From assembly GCA_017607445.1 (NCBI GenBank), contig JAEVHH010000002.1:4021501-4085500 (forward strand): a stretch of 64,000 nucleotides of DNA, written 5' to 3'. Positions 1 to 10,674 of the stretch are shown in pieces; the stretch's first letter is position 1, and every line of letters begins with the position of its first letter. Both the position numbers and the translations under genes were made by a program. Under the pieces are notes generated by a model. That model saw only the letters and a program-made list of their open reading frames with translations, was not told the origin of the DNA and did no database searches. This DNA is from Histoplasma ohiense. Lineage: Eukaryota; Ascomycota; Eurotiomycetes; Onygenales; Ajellomycetaceae.

Positions 1-877
1 TTAAGCAGTTCAAAGCTGATGTACTGATTCAGAAGATTAATTTTCACAGTATTATCTCAGTTCTGTTCTTCTGCTTTGTAAATCTTGCTATTGAAGTTGG
101 ACAGATAGTTTGCTAGAAGAGTATTCTGCTGATGATTTCTATTCAATCACTGCATCACACACACTTGCAGTGTAGAGTTCAAGAATAGAACATTCAGTTG
201 ATGAAAGACTTCTTCAGAGATACACATTTCATGTGTGTATGACTCAATTCAGAATTGAAATTTTGCTAGAGTGTCTTCTTCTAGCTGACTATAAATATAG
301 TGAATTTGTGAGAGCAGAGAGTCTATCACAGACTCATCTTCTTCAAGTTTGACTTTTGTCTTTTATTTTCAGACTAGATAGATTGAGAGCTTTTCTGTAA
401 ACTTGTCAAAAAAAAGAAAGCATTCATTTCTTTTGTACACAGAAGATATTGACATCTGTATAGTTTCTGATGTATTTGTGCTCAGATGATTCAGTTGTTG
501 TTGAAGCTTCATCATCTGTAAGAATTGCTGCTGAAGAAAATTACAAAGCTCAGCATTATCTTCAGCAAGACTTCAGTTCTCACTCATGAAGAGATGTTTG
601 TAATTCATTTCATTTTCATACAAGACTATAGTTCTTAGTTCTGATAGCTTGAAGATCAGAAGATTCAGTTCTTATTTTTGAAGAAAATACTTTGTAAGCA
701 CTCAGACTTATTCACAGCACTATCACAGTAATGCAGCTTTATAGAACTTTGAAAATTACAGATGTTATCACAACAACACAGCTTTATGAGAACTTGATAA
801 TTTATTCTTAACTTGAACATCTGAGTGCAATTGTAAATATAGAGCACTCAAGCTGACACAGATGAATCAATTCATAA
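1..877 (-). pseudogene. Family A gypsy element, 5' internal part (leader and start of gag), window edge
   Basis: Minus-strand sequence that follows the same order as the leader and gag start of the complete A element (42406-43140): repeated CTGAGTG-like leader motifs, then the start of gag. The gag coding frame is broken by many stops and the element runs off the left edge, so its pol is not visible. It belongs with the LTR at 878-1271, which is therefore its 5' LTR. No protein function can remain. Assignment rests on collinear similarity read by eye. Confidence 0.7.
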
Positions 878-1271
878 TATAACAGATGTACTTTGATTAA
901 TAATCTAACACTATTCTAAATACAGATTATGAATTGATTAAGAAAAGAAAGAGAAAAGAGATCAGAAGAAAAGATTATACAAAGAAAGTTCTTATAGAGA
1001 AGAGATTGAAGTAGAAGAATATCAGAAGCCACTTCACAGTGAAACACAGAGCAGAATACAGAGCAGAAGAACATTGAGAGTTACACAGAAGAATTGTTAG
1101 AACTACATAAATATAGAGTGCAAGATAGAAGAGATTACACAGAAGAATCATTAGAGACTACACAAGCACAGAGTGCAATAACAGAGATGAGTAGATGTAC
1201 ATGAATGTGAAGTATGAGGCAGAAGAGGTTGATTGCGTAAGTTAACTACTGATGAGTGCTAACCCGTCATA
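878..1271 (-). repeat. Family A LTR (5' LTR of the left-edge copy)
   Basis: Read on the minus strand it begins with a TGACGGGTTAGC-like block and ends with a decayed TGTTATA, matching the 471-base LTRs at 41935 and 47414 but shorter by internal deletions. It contains several copies of the LTR's own internal motif (CACAGAAGAATC-ATTAGAGACTACAC), which may have promoted those deletions. It abuts a second partial A LTR (1272-1441), which suggests that this copy inserted into the LTR of the next one. Confidence 0.75.
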
Positions 1272-1441
1272 GAAAGAATGTTAAGAACTACACAGAAGAA
1301 TTATTAAAGACTATATAAATGTAAAGCACAGAGTGAAAGAACATTGAAAGTTATATAAAATCACAATGATCAAAAACAAGTGAATGTAGAAGAAGAGTTG
1401 ATTGTGTAAGTTAATTACTAATAAATGCTAATTTATTACAT
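1272..1441 (-). repeat. Family A LTR, first ~170 bases (3' LTR of copy 1, interrupted)
   Basis: The right end is the decayed TGTGACGGG terminus (reads TGTAATAAA on the minus strand) and joins directly to the chromodomain end of copy 1. The rest of this LTR is not seen before the LTR of the left-edge copy begins at 1271, so it was either split by that insertion (remainder outside the window) or deleted. Confidence 0.65.
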
Positions 1442-1763
1442 TATCTCTCTCTACTGAGATGAGTGAGAAATTGTAGATGTTGAGAGTAGCAGTGTTCTTC
1501 AAAATGAATGCCGATTCTCAGATTGAATGATTGTATTTTACTCATTTGATGAGATATTTGCAGTGATGATGATTGATTCTATTGTCAAAGATTGTTAGAC
1601 TGGCTGTGTGACCATGTATGAGACTGAGACTAAATATTTCTTCAGTCTCATTATCAAATTTCTTAGTTCTGATTCCATATAGTGTTTATTAAATTAGTCA
1701 CTTTACACTGTTTATATTATAAATCTAGTCCCAGGTCATGTTCTTCTTATAAATTACTGATTC

Positions 1764-1809
1764 TGGTCCCATTTGGTCCCATTTTGTAAAATGGGACCAA
1801 ATGGGACCA
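1764..1809. repeat. Perfect inverted repeat, 22-base arms, 2-base spacer
   Basis: Each arm contains two GGTCCCATTT units, and the arms are separated by GT, so the single strand could form a near-perfect hairpin. It lies about 170 bases inside the left end of the hAT-like element. Further GGTCC/GGACC hexamers occur near both ends (for example 1728 and 2727), as expected for subterminal transposase-binding motifs. That role is an inference. Confidence 0.8.
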
Positions 1810-1924
1810 TGATTTACCCTATATAGATGATATAATGCTATGAGTGTTATCAAAAATCATTATCTATCAAAAGAAGTTTAGTGTATTTATGCTCTAGTTC
1901 TATTTTGAACTAGTAATGATAGTG

Positions 1925-2650
1925 ATAGATAGATTCACTGCAGTAGATAGGTTGGTAGCGATAGATTGGCAGCAATAGATTGACAGCGATAGATAGGTTG
2001 GCAGTGGTAGGTAGGTTGGTTGGCAGCAATAGATAGATTCGCCGCAGTAGATAGGTTGGCAGCGATAGATTAGCAGCAATAGATTAGCAGCGATAGATAG
2101 ATTGGCAGCAGCAATAGATTAGCAGTGATAGATTAGCAGCAATAGATAGATTAGCAGCAATAGATAGATTGACAGCAGCGATAGATTAGCAGTGATAGAT
2201 AGATTGGCAGTGGTAGATAAATTGGCAGCAATAGATAGATTGGCAGTGGTAGATAAATTGGCAGGGATAGATAGGTTGGCAGCGATAGATAGGTTGGCAG
2301 CGATAGATTAGCAGTGATAGATAGATTGACAGCAGCGATAGATTAGCAGCGATAGATAGATTGACAGTGGTAGATAAATTGGCAGCGATAGATAGGTTGG
2401 CAGCGATAGATAGGTTGGCAGCGATAGATTAGCAGCGATAGATAGCTTAGTAGTGAGGGATAGCTTAGCAGTGAGGGATAGCCAGCGAGGGATAGCTTAG
2501 CAGCGAGGGATAGCTTAGCAGCGAGGGATAGCTTAGCAGCGAGGGATAGCTTAGCAGCGAGGGATAGCTTAGCAGCGAGGGATAGCTTAGCAGCGAGGGA
2601 TAGCTTAGCAGCGAGGGATAGCTTAGCAGCGAGGGATAGATTGGCAGGCA
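1925..2650. repeat. Minisatellite inside the hAT-like element
   Basis: Tandem units built on GATAGATTGGCAGC and GATAGATAGGTTGGCAGC (about 14-24 bases) occupy the left and middle part. From about 2440 a more regular 18-base unit, GCTTAGCAGCGAGGGATA, is repeated about ten times. The last array reads on the minus strand as a six-residue peptide repeat (LSLAAK), but there is no sign that it is a gene. Differences between units are mostly C/T and G/A. Confidence 0.9.
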
Positions 2651-5600
2651 CTAGATAGAGGTGATATCTCCACCAATCATATCATCAGATTGATATCTAG
2701 ATATGTATTATATAATCATCAGAACAGGACCAAACCTCAGTCAAAATCATAGTCAGTTTCAGATCATGTTCTTATTTTTGATAGTCAGTCACTTTACATG
2801 AAATATCAAGATTTATTAGTCTCATTTCACTCATGTTCTAATAATTCTAGTCAGTTTACACTCTTATTCTGATTCTGATTCCACTGAAAATCATGTCAAG
2901 AAATGGACTGAGATCAAATCAAATCAAATCAAACATGAAATTCATAGTCTCATCAGTCAGTCTAAAGATTGTTTTGATTTTTCATTTAAGTTCATTGTCT
3001 TCTTCTATAATGATGAGTGGCTGTCAATTGAAGATTCTCTGTGAGAGAAATGAATTCTCAGCTGTGGGTTGAAGCAGATTTGTATGAAAGACATTGTGAA
3101 TATCAGATGAAATGTTGAGTTGATAATTGTGTGTATCTAGCACTTTCTTCATCATATATTTGATGTGATGATAATCTAGTGTATATAAGAGATAATCTGT
3201 TCTTATATTCTTGAGATTTAGTCAGACTTTGTCTTCTATATAGTATTGAGTTGTAGAACTTCTTCTGATGTTTATTTGATTCTTATAATCTTACTGAATA
3301 CTGATCATTGAAGCTTCTGCTTATTTGTGAGTTTTCTTCAACTTACTCATAATATTCTCTGCTGTTTGTATGAAGCTGTGGGTGTATGCAGTTTCTTGAG
3401 AAGTCTCAGAGAAGTTCAGAATCTCTAAGTTATATTCATATAGAAGAAAGAATGAGCTTACATCTGTCATGACAGAATCTCAACTGTTAATTGCAATCTC
3501 AATATATAGCAGCAGATTGTTTCAGTTGTCTTGTATATAATTGCAGAACTTACAGAGAATATTCTTTATCATTTATATCATTCTCTTAATAGCTTCATCA
3601 GTCTCTGAGTGATATGCTGTTGATAACTTTCATTCAATTTTTAGTAATTGATATATGTGAGCTCAGAGTGCACTGATGAATTGACTGTCTCTATCTGATA
3701 CAATAAATAAAGATAGACTGTGTATATGATAGAATGAGCTTCTGACAAAGACATCTGCAACTACTTCAGTGTTCATCTTATCACAGAGCTGTAGTATTAC
3801 ACTCTTGTTGAATCAGTTGACAATGACTAGAATGTTTGTAGAACCTTCACTTTCAGATAAGAAAACTGCAAAATCAATAGCTATATCATATCAAATTCAG
3901 TTGAAGACAGATAGAAGCTTTAGCATCTCTTTTTAATATTCATATTATACTGTCACTGAGCTGCAGTGATCACAGTTGTATACAAATCAGTGTATGTCTT
4001 TTAACATATCTGATCAATAAAATTCTTGAATGATAATATTGTACATGATTTTATATTCTGAGTGCTCAATCATCAGCAAGTCATGAATTTCTTGCATGAT
4101 CTGTGTTTATAGAGATTCTGAATCAGAGATTCATTGTCTATTTTGAAAGTGTAAGCAGTTGTCATCATCAATTAAATATGCTGAGATATCTGTTCTTGAG
4201 TATACATCTGCAGAGAATTGAGATGCTCTGCTTTGTACAGTTTCAGCAGCATGTTGTCAGAATTCATCTGTTTCTGTTGCTAGCTTTCATTGTTCTTTGA
4301 GTGAGGATTCTTGAGCTCAGAACTGATTGACATGTACACAGAGTTTATCTGATTGTGTAGAACTTTTTATAATCACAGAGTTGATTAATCAATGCTCTTA
4401 ATATTTTCATCTGTTATTCAAGTTATCAGATGATATATTTTGTTCTTGATGAAACAGAGCATCTGCAAAAGTGTTCTCTACTTCAGATTGATAATAAATT
4501 GTGAATGAAAAATGGCTAAGAAACAATGATCAATACATATATTTCTTGATAAGCTTACAAGTGATTGTGAAGTACTCTAGATTCTTATGATCAATAACAA
4601 TTTCAAATCTCTCAACACTTATAAGTTCAGACTTTTATTTTTTGAAATATTGTATGATCACTAGAAGCTTCTTGTTGTAGATCTTATAGTTGTATTCAGT
4701 GAATGACATCTTTTTCAAGATGAAAGCACAAGATTGTAGAATATCTTCATTATTATATTGCATTAGTATCTCATCTACTATATAATCTGAGGTGTCTGTT
4801 TCAAGAATTGTATGCTTATCTGAATCAAATGATTGCAGCATCAGAGCATTTGTGAACATATGCTTCAGCTTTTTGAATACTGCATTCACTTCATCAGTTC
4901 ATTGAAATACAGCATCTTTCTGAGTCAGATTCATCAGTGATTGTACAATATCAAAGAAGTCTTTGATGAATCTTTGATAAAAGTTAATGAATTCTAGAAA
5001 GCTTCTAGTCTCTTTTACTGAGACTGATGTCTCTCAGTTGAGAATTGCTTCCATCTTCTTAGAATTCATATGTACATCTTTTTCAGCTTCAATGATGAAT
5101 TCTAGATAGATCATAGAGTTGATCTCAAAGTCACATTTGTCAATATTCACTTACAGTTCAGCTTTTCATAGACAGTCAAGCACTTGTTGTATATACTTAC
5201 AGTGCTCAGTGAGTGATTCATCAGTGAAGATTAGAATATCATTTATATACACTGAGACAATCTCATTGAGCAGATCTTATAGAGCTCAGTTAATATATTT
5301 CTGAAACATGCTCAGAGCATTCACTAATTCAAAGAGAGTCACTGTTCCTTTGCATAATTCATAATACATACAAAAAGCAGTTAGTCATTCATCATCTTCA
5401 TTAATCCTTATCTTATAGAAGACTGCAGAGATGTCAAGCTTTGTAAATCATTTTACTTTTTCTATTTATTTGAGTGTTTCATTGATAAATGAAAGAGGGT
5501 ATCAATTCTTCTGTGTAATTTTGTTGAGTTTTTGATAGTCAATGCAGAATCATAAGCCTTCTTCTGATTTCTTTACAAACAGTACAGATGCTGCAGTGAA

Positions 5601-6894
5601 TGAGTTGCTAATATGAATGAAGTCTTTGTTCAGTAATCTGTTGAGTGTTTTTTATAGAATGAGAAGCTTGTTGTGTGATATGCTGTAGAGAGAACTTCAG
5701 AGTGATTGTGAGTTTTTACTGTTTTTCTTAATAAGTTTGATTGTATGATCTATACTGAGTTCTTGATGAGAAGAAAGCTTTTCAGCTTTTTTCTTGTTGA
5801 ACATGTCTGTGAAGTCTTTGTATGATTTGAATAATTTTTTACATGATTTTTTGAGATCTTTGAGTTCTAGCTTTTCTAATGTTTTGATGATATTCATCAT
5901 ACTAGCAGCAAACACTTGGACATTCTTCTTCTCATGTACTTGAGGAATTAGTAGTTTGTACACTTTCACTGATATCTGAGTGAGATCAGCAGTTCTATTG
6001 ACATTCTTCTCATAAATACAGTCATCTTCTGAGAAAATAAGACAGCAGTTGCATGCATTCAACAAGATTTCAAATTCTGTGAGTCATGATAGAACAAGTA
6101 TTAGATTGTACTCAAGGCTTTGTATTTTGTATGTGTATACATTCTTTTTCTTGTGTTTTTCTATGTCAATATTAAATCTTATCATGTTGTAGAAGGTGGA
6201 TTCTCTGAAGTCATCAAATTCACTGAGTTTATACAACTTGACAAAGAGAATACACTGAAGTTTATGCTTCTCAATCAACTGAGTGTCTATAAGAGCATAG
6301 TGAAGAAAACCACTGTCTATCATTGCTTGTACATTAATTAGACTATTTACAATGATAGAGATTATGATTGTGTTTGCTTGTATCTTTTGCTTGAATCTTC
6401 AGCTAGCTTTCTGCTTCTTGAGCTTTTATTTATATTTTAGAATGAGAGCTCATCTTTTCCCTGTTCTTGCTTGTCCACAAGCAACACAGAATTCACATGT
6501 GTGAGAGGTTTACTTGAAGCAATTGTATTTGAATATTAATTTGTGAAGTGCTCTGACTTATTGCAGTTTATGCAGACTTCTCTGATGATTCAGTCAGCAG
6601 CATTCTTCTCTGAGATGTTAGAGACTCTCAGACAGCTTGCATTCACATATGAAACTCAGTTCATTGATTCTGATTCAGAGATGAGAGATGCTGTAGAGTG
6701 ATTTGAAGTGTATATATTTATTCAATGAAATTCTCTGCAATTCTGAAGCATGCAGAACTGAGACAGATCATTGTTCAACAGACAAAGATCAGTACAGAAT
6801 TCACTGTATATTGAGAGCTTCAGACACTCTACACTTTGATTATGCAACTGAAAGTTCAAATTCTTGAATAGTATATTAATTTTGATAATATCAT

Positions 6895-7208
6895 TGTAAT
6901 AGGCGCAACGGAGATATCTATATTAGGAAATAGCTATGTAGCGATAGAAGAACACAGAACACACCAGAATTAATGAGGATGGATATAGCATACAGCACTA
7001 TAGACGGCTATATAGTATGATGATCATCTATATAATGCTCACTGATATCTGTAGATATTAGAAGATCAGCAATTAGCTTTGAATAATAGAGATTGCTATC
7101 ATCTTAACATTCTATATGTGTACTTCACACTACTCTCATAATTATATCTAGAATCATCTCTTATAATTCTAATTGCTCTAAACTTTATTTGAGTGGTCTG
7201 TTGTTACA
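6895..7208 (+). repeat. 5' LTR of element C
   Basis: Begins TGTAATAGGCG and ends near GTTACA, immediately before the C gag region. Its first ~300 bases match, in inverted orientation, the CpG-rich LTR at 61933-62420, of which it is a shorter, more decayed relative. The left flank is the gag of A copy 1. The exact right boundary is uncertain by a few bases. Confidence 0.7.
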
Positions 7209-8300
7209 CACATCTACAATAAAACATGCAACATTAGTTAAAACACACAAGATGATCTCAACATGCACAAGATTTCTTGAAAACCAATCTGAATCCTCTA
7301 CCATCTCTGATGATCACAATGTATGCTTGCAACAGTTGAATGATTAAATCCATGAATGAGAGCAGTAATTAGCTATTCTGCATGCACAACAGTGGCTCAA
7401 CAAGTTGAAAGTGCAGATTCATGAAGATACTCTCATTGAATCTCAATTAATTCAGAATATCACCACAGAACCACCACAAAATTGATCTGCAAATGATACA
7501 GATGATGATAATGAAACATCACTGAGATTAGAGATTAAGAACTATTATCAAAGAAAAAATATATTAGAATTCAAAAACTATAAAGATCACATATTGACTC
7601 TCTTTACACATCATTACTGATATTATCAAAAGAAAGAACACAAGATGAATGATGCTAAACTCTATCTTAATATCCACATTAAGCAGAAATGATTGAATTT
7701 TGTATCATCATATAAGAGATGTGAAGGAGCAACACTGTTGACTTTTGACAATATGCTATCACATCTAGAAATGCAAATTAACAATCCACAGAACCAGCAC
7801 TGATTGACAAGTCAAAAGTTTCAAAATGCAAAGCAACAAGAATGACAATAGATACACAATTTCTCTAAATATCTTGAAAACTGAGAATACTACTTACCTT
7901 CATATAGTGAAGAACAAAGAATGGATAACTTGTATAGTAAAATGTTGAAGATACTACACACTGAACTCAATCATCAAAATCAAAAACCTCAGAACTATAA
8001 AGAGTTGCTTCAAACTCTACAGACTCTTGAGAAAAATATACTGAAGTGACAGCATGCTATTCACAAAGACAGATCTGCAATATTCATAGACAATCAGTGT
8101 CATTCTGATAAATCTAACAACTGTTGAAACAAGAGGAAATGAGAGAAACAAACAGATTCAACTGAACAAATCAAGAAAGATAAATATAATTGAGTAAAGA
8201 AGTATTCTCACTGTCATAAGAAGAATTATATTACAAATGATTGTTGAATGTTACATCTCAAAAAGCACAATCAAGTCTGATAAGCAAAAAATCAACAATT
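7209..8300 (+). pseudogene. Element C gag (capsid and zinc knuckle), decayed
   Basis: Plus-strand frame interrupted by TGA codons. It has a capsid-like region (about 7530-8050) and, near 8180-8250, a degenerate knuckle that keeps Cys-x2-Cys-like spacing. A start codon can be read near 7235. The gene was cut off from a working pol by later insertions of B, L1 and D1. Confidence 0.65.
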
Positions 8301-9388
8301 TCAATTGTAGAAGCAGCTGCTGCATTGAGAATACAAACAACTAGACTGTGAGATAAATGGTTATTGACAATGAATACATGAATGCTGACAGAAGTAGAAT
8401 GAGCAATAACATGGACACTAGTGAATTCTGATGCAGATACAAACTTCATTTCCCACATCTGAGCATCAAAATATTTCTCAAAGACAGAAGATAAATCAAA
8501 AGTAGTGGAAGCAGTTGATAATTATAAAATTAAATCATATGAACAACAAAAAGCTGCAATGAAGATTATCAATGATGAACATGTTCTTCAAGAAAAATTC
8601 CACCATTTTGAAGAGGTCAACATTAGCAGATATGATGTAATTTTGAGTATGCTATGATTGAAAGCTGCAAATTCTGATATCAATTGGGTGCAAAGATGCT
8701 GAATCTATAGAAAAGTATCAAATATTAACCACATACATCTGAATACTGCCAAAGAATTTGCAACACTAATTGATGATGGCAATATTATATTCACTGTCTT
8801 ACCATTACAAGCTGCAAATGCAGCAACTGAGCCAAATATCTCAGATGATTATAAAGATTATCTTGATGTATTTCAAGAAGATATATCTTACACAGAACAT
8901 GCATCTTATGATCATGTTATAGATCTCAAATCTGACAAGAAACCTCTATATCAATTGATATATAACTTATCACCTCAAGAACTCTCTGTCCTCTGAGAAT
9001 ATATTGAAAAGATATTAGAGAAGAATTGAATACATTCATTCAAGAGCTCAGTCAGCACATCAGTATTATTCACATCAAAGAAAGATGGAACCCCGCATCT
9101 TTGTGTGAATTATCAAGAATTAAATGAAATAACAGTCAAGAATCAATATCCACTGCTCTTGATAAATGAAATACTTGATAGATTAGCAGATGCCAAAATA
9201 TATACACAGCTGAATCTTAGAGATGCATATCACAGAATTCACATATGAGTGAAGAATGAATGAAAAACAGCATTTTGAACACAATATGAATACTTTGAAT
9301 ATCTAGTCTTATCTTTTGAGCTAATCAATGTCTCTGTAATCTTTCAATCTTATATCAACAAAGCCCTCAGCAACCTTTTAGATGTATA
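8301..9388 (+). pseudogene. Element C protease and first half of reverse transcriptase
   Basis: A protease-like stretch around Asn-Ser-Asp-Ala-Asp (about 8425) is followed by a gypsy reverse transcriptase: KKDGTPHLCVNYQELN near 9075-9125 and a palm block ending near 9388. The conserved PFGL motif reads SFEL. The frame stops exactly at the GTATA target duplication of element B (9384-9388) and resumes at 16537 with a YLDN version of the YLDD motif. Confidence 0.8.
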
Positions 9389-9770
9389 TGTAAGAAACCT
9401 GCACTAAGTTACCAGTGCTAGGCCGAAATTGGCGATTGCCCTAAAGATATGACATCGCTGAACATAGCACCACCAATGTCATATCAGGTTTGAAATCAAG
9501 GCATTATCTTGCCACTTGCATCATACTACACCATCTACATCATAGCAAGTTCAATCTGTTTACAATACTGTGTATATAGATAGCAGCTGGCCCAATCTTC
9601 TAGGGGCCAGCAGATCATTCTGTTTTAATTTGACCCCTACATTCTACAATATCGATATTAATTCGAATCCCCTCTGATATATTACCATATTATCTTCTAC
9701 AACTTAATCCTTGCAGAGTCTTAAGAACTTCTTGTGATATAAGCAGCTGATCCTCATACCACTGCTTACA
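9389..9770 (+). repeat. Element B 5' LTR
   Basis: Same length as the 3' LTR. Several differences lie at former CpG sites, where one LTR has TG and the other CA (for example ACCAATGTC here and ACCAACATC in the 3' LTR). The sequence right after it, GTTTGATCCACTCC, is where a primer-binding site would lie; I cannot match it to a tRNA by eye. Confidence 0.95.
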
Positions 9771-9822
9771 GTTTGATCCACTCCATCCCTTACCTCTTCA
9801 AGGATTGAGTATTCTAATCATC

Positions 9823-10674
9823 ATATCCGAGGCCAATCCACCCTCAAATACTCCTCAATCAGCAGTTGTTGAGCTAGCAGCACCTGCAATATCTGCCTCA
9901 GCTAATCAGTGAGAAATTTGGCTCACTGATCCACCTGCCTATTATGGCAACAATCTACATAAATACCATATATTCATAAGAGCTCTCGAACACATATATA
10001 AGTTGAACCCAACTCAATACAATACCGATGAAGTCAAGATCATTTATGCTTCGGGATGGTTATGGAAGACAATCAAAACTACTTGAGCTACTAAAGAGAG
10101 AGAGCTTGAAAGATTAAATCAATCTTTCTCATGGAAGGACTTTAAGGAATTCCTGCACAATGACCTGGAGGATGTCCGCAACCGCGGCTTTACAGCAGTG
10201 ATTCACTTTGAAGAATTAAAGCAACCACTGGATCAACCAGTTCAACAATTTGCCTCCAGATTTAATGAGATTCGTGATGGTCTAGCAATCAATATAGAAG
10301 AACTATTTGCTCAATTATTCTTTGCTAAATTACCATCAGCAATACAAGATCAAATTCAAACTCACCATGATCCTTCTATCAATCAAGCCGAATTGATTGC
10401 GCTAGTTGCTCGAATTCAAGCTGTTAATAGAAGCCATGCTAGAAGGAGTAACAACAAACAAGAATCCTCTTCACAAAATAGATATCAGAAGAGTGATGAC
10501 AAACATGGAATCAAGCAGTCCTCTGACAGCTCTTTTTCAAAGGCTCAACAGAATCTAACCTCAGCTGGAAAGCTTACCATAGAGGAACATCAATGCTGCA
10601 TGAATAATAATCTTTGTCTATTCTGTGGGGAGGCAGGTCATCTTCTTAAGAATTGTAATAAGAAGAAAAAATGA
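9823..10674 (+). pseudogene. Element B gag (capsid and CCHC zinc knuckle)
   Basis: A frame running from about 9823 (an ATA preceding Ser-Glu-Ala, possibly a decayed ATG) contains a retrotransposon capsid domain (about 9930-10450). A CCHC knuckle, C-x2-C-x4-H-x4-C, lies at 10615-10656, followed by a lysine-rich end. Two TGA codons interrupt it before 10198; from 10198 it is open for 158 codons. The TGA at 10672-10674 may be a real stop or a mutated codon, since the same frame continues into the protease. Confidence 0.8.

Larger units (their letters stand above)
1596..2964. mobile_element. Non-autonomous hAT-type DNA transposon
   Basis: Ends are imperfect terminal inverted repeats: TAGACTGGCTG on the left and the complement of TAGACTGACTG on the right. 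They are flanked by a perfect 8-base duplication, AAGATTGT, at 1588-1595 and 2965-2972. Eight-base duplications are characteristic of the hAT superfamily. The flanks rejoin the chromodomain of the A copy. There is no transposase frame; the interior is a palindrome (1764-1809) and a large minisatellite (about 1925-2650). It must have depended on a transposase supplied elsewhere. Confidence 0.85.
1442..6894 (-). pseudogene. Family A chromovirus copy 1, decayed gag-pol (hAT insertion inside)
   Basis: Collinear on the minus strand with the A element at 41935-47884. From right to left: gag end with a degenerate zinc knuckle (about 6360-6894), aspartic protease with an Asp-Ser-Gly motif (6250-6330), reverse transcriptase (4900-5650), RNase H (4450-4900), integrase (3060-4350) and chromodomain (1442-1595 and 2973-3060). 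A 1369-base hAT-like element sits in the chromodomain. Stops occur throughout; the longest open stretch is 122 codons. Its gag is cut at 6894, where LTR element C begins; the remaining 5' part is not found in the window. Confidence 0.8.

Noticed and set aside
1925..2650. CRISPR-like array
   Set aside because: Units are contiguous, with no unique spacers, and lie inside a hAT-type element in a eukaryotic context.
2343..2651. A repeat-protein gene with LSLAAK units
   Set aside because: It is the translation of an 18-base minisatellite inside a non-autonomous transposon, without start context or flanking coding sequence.
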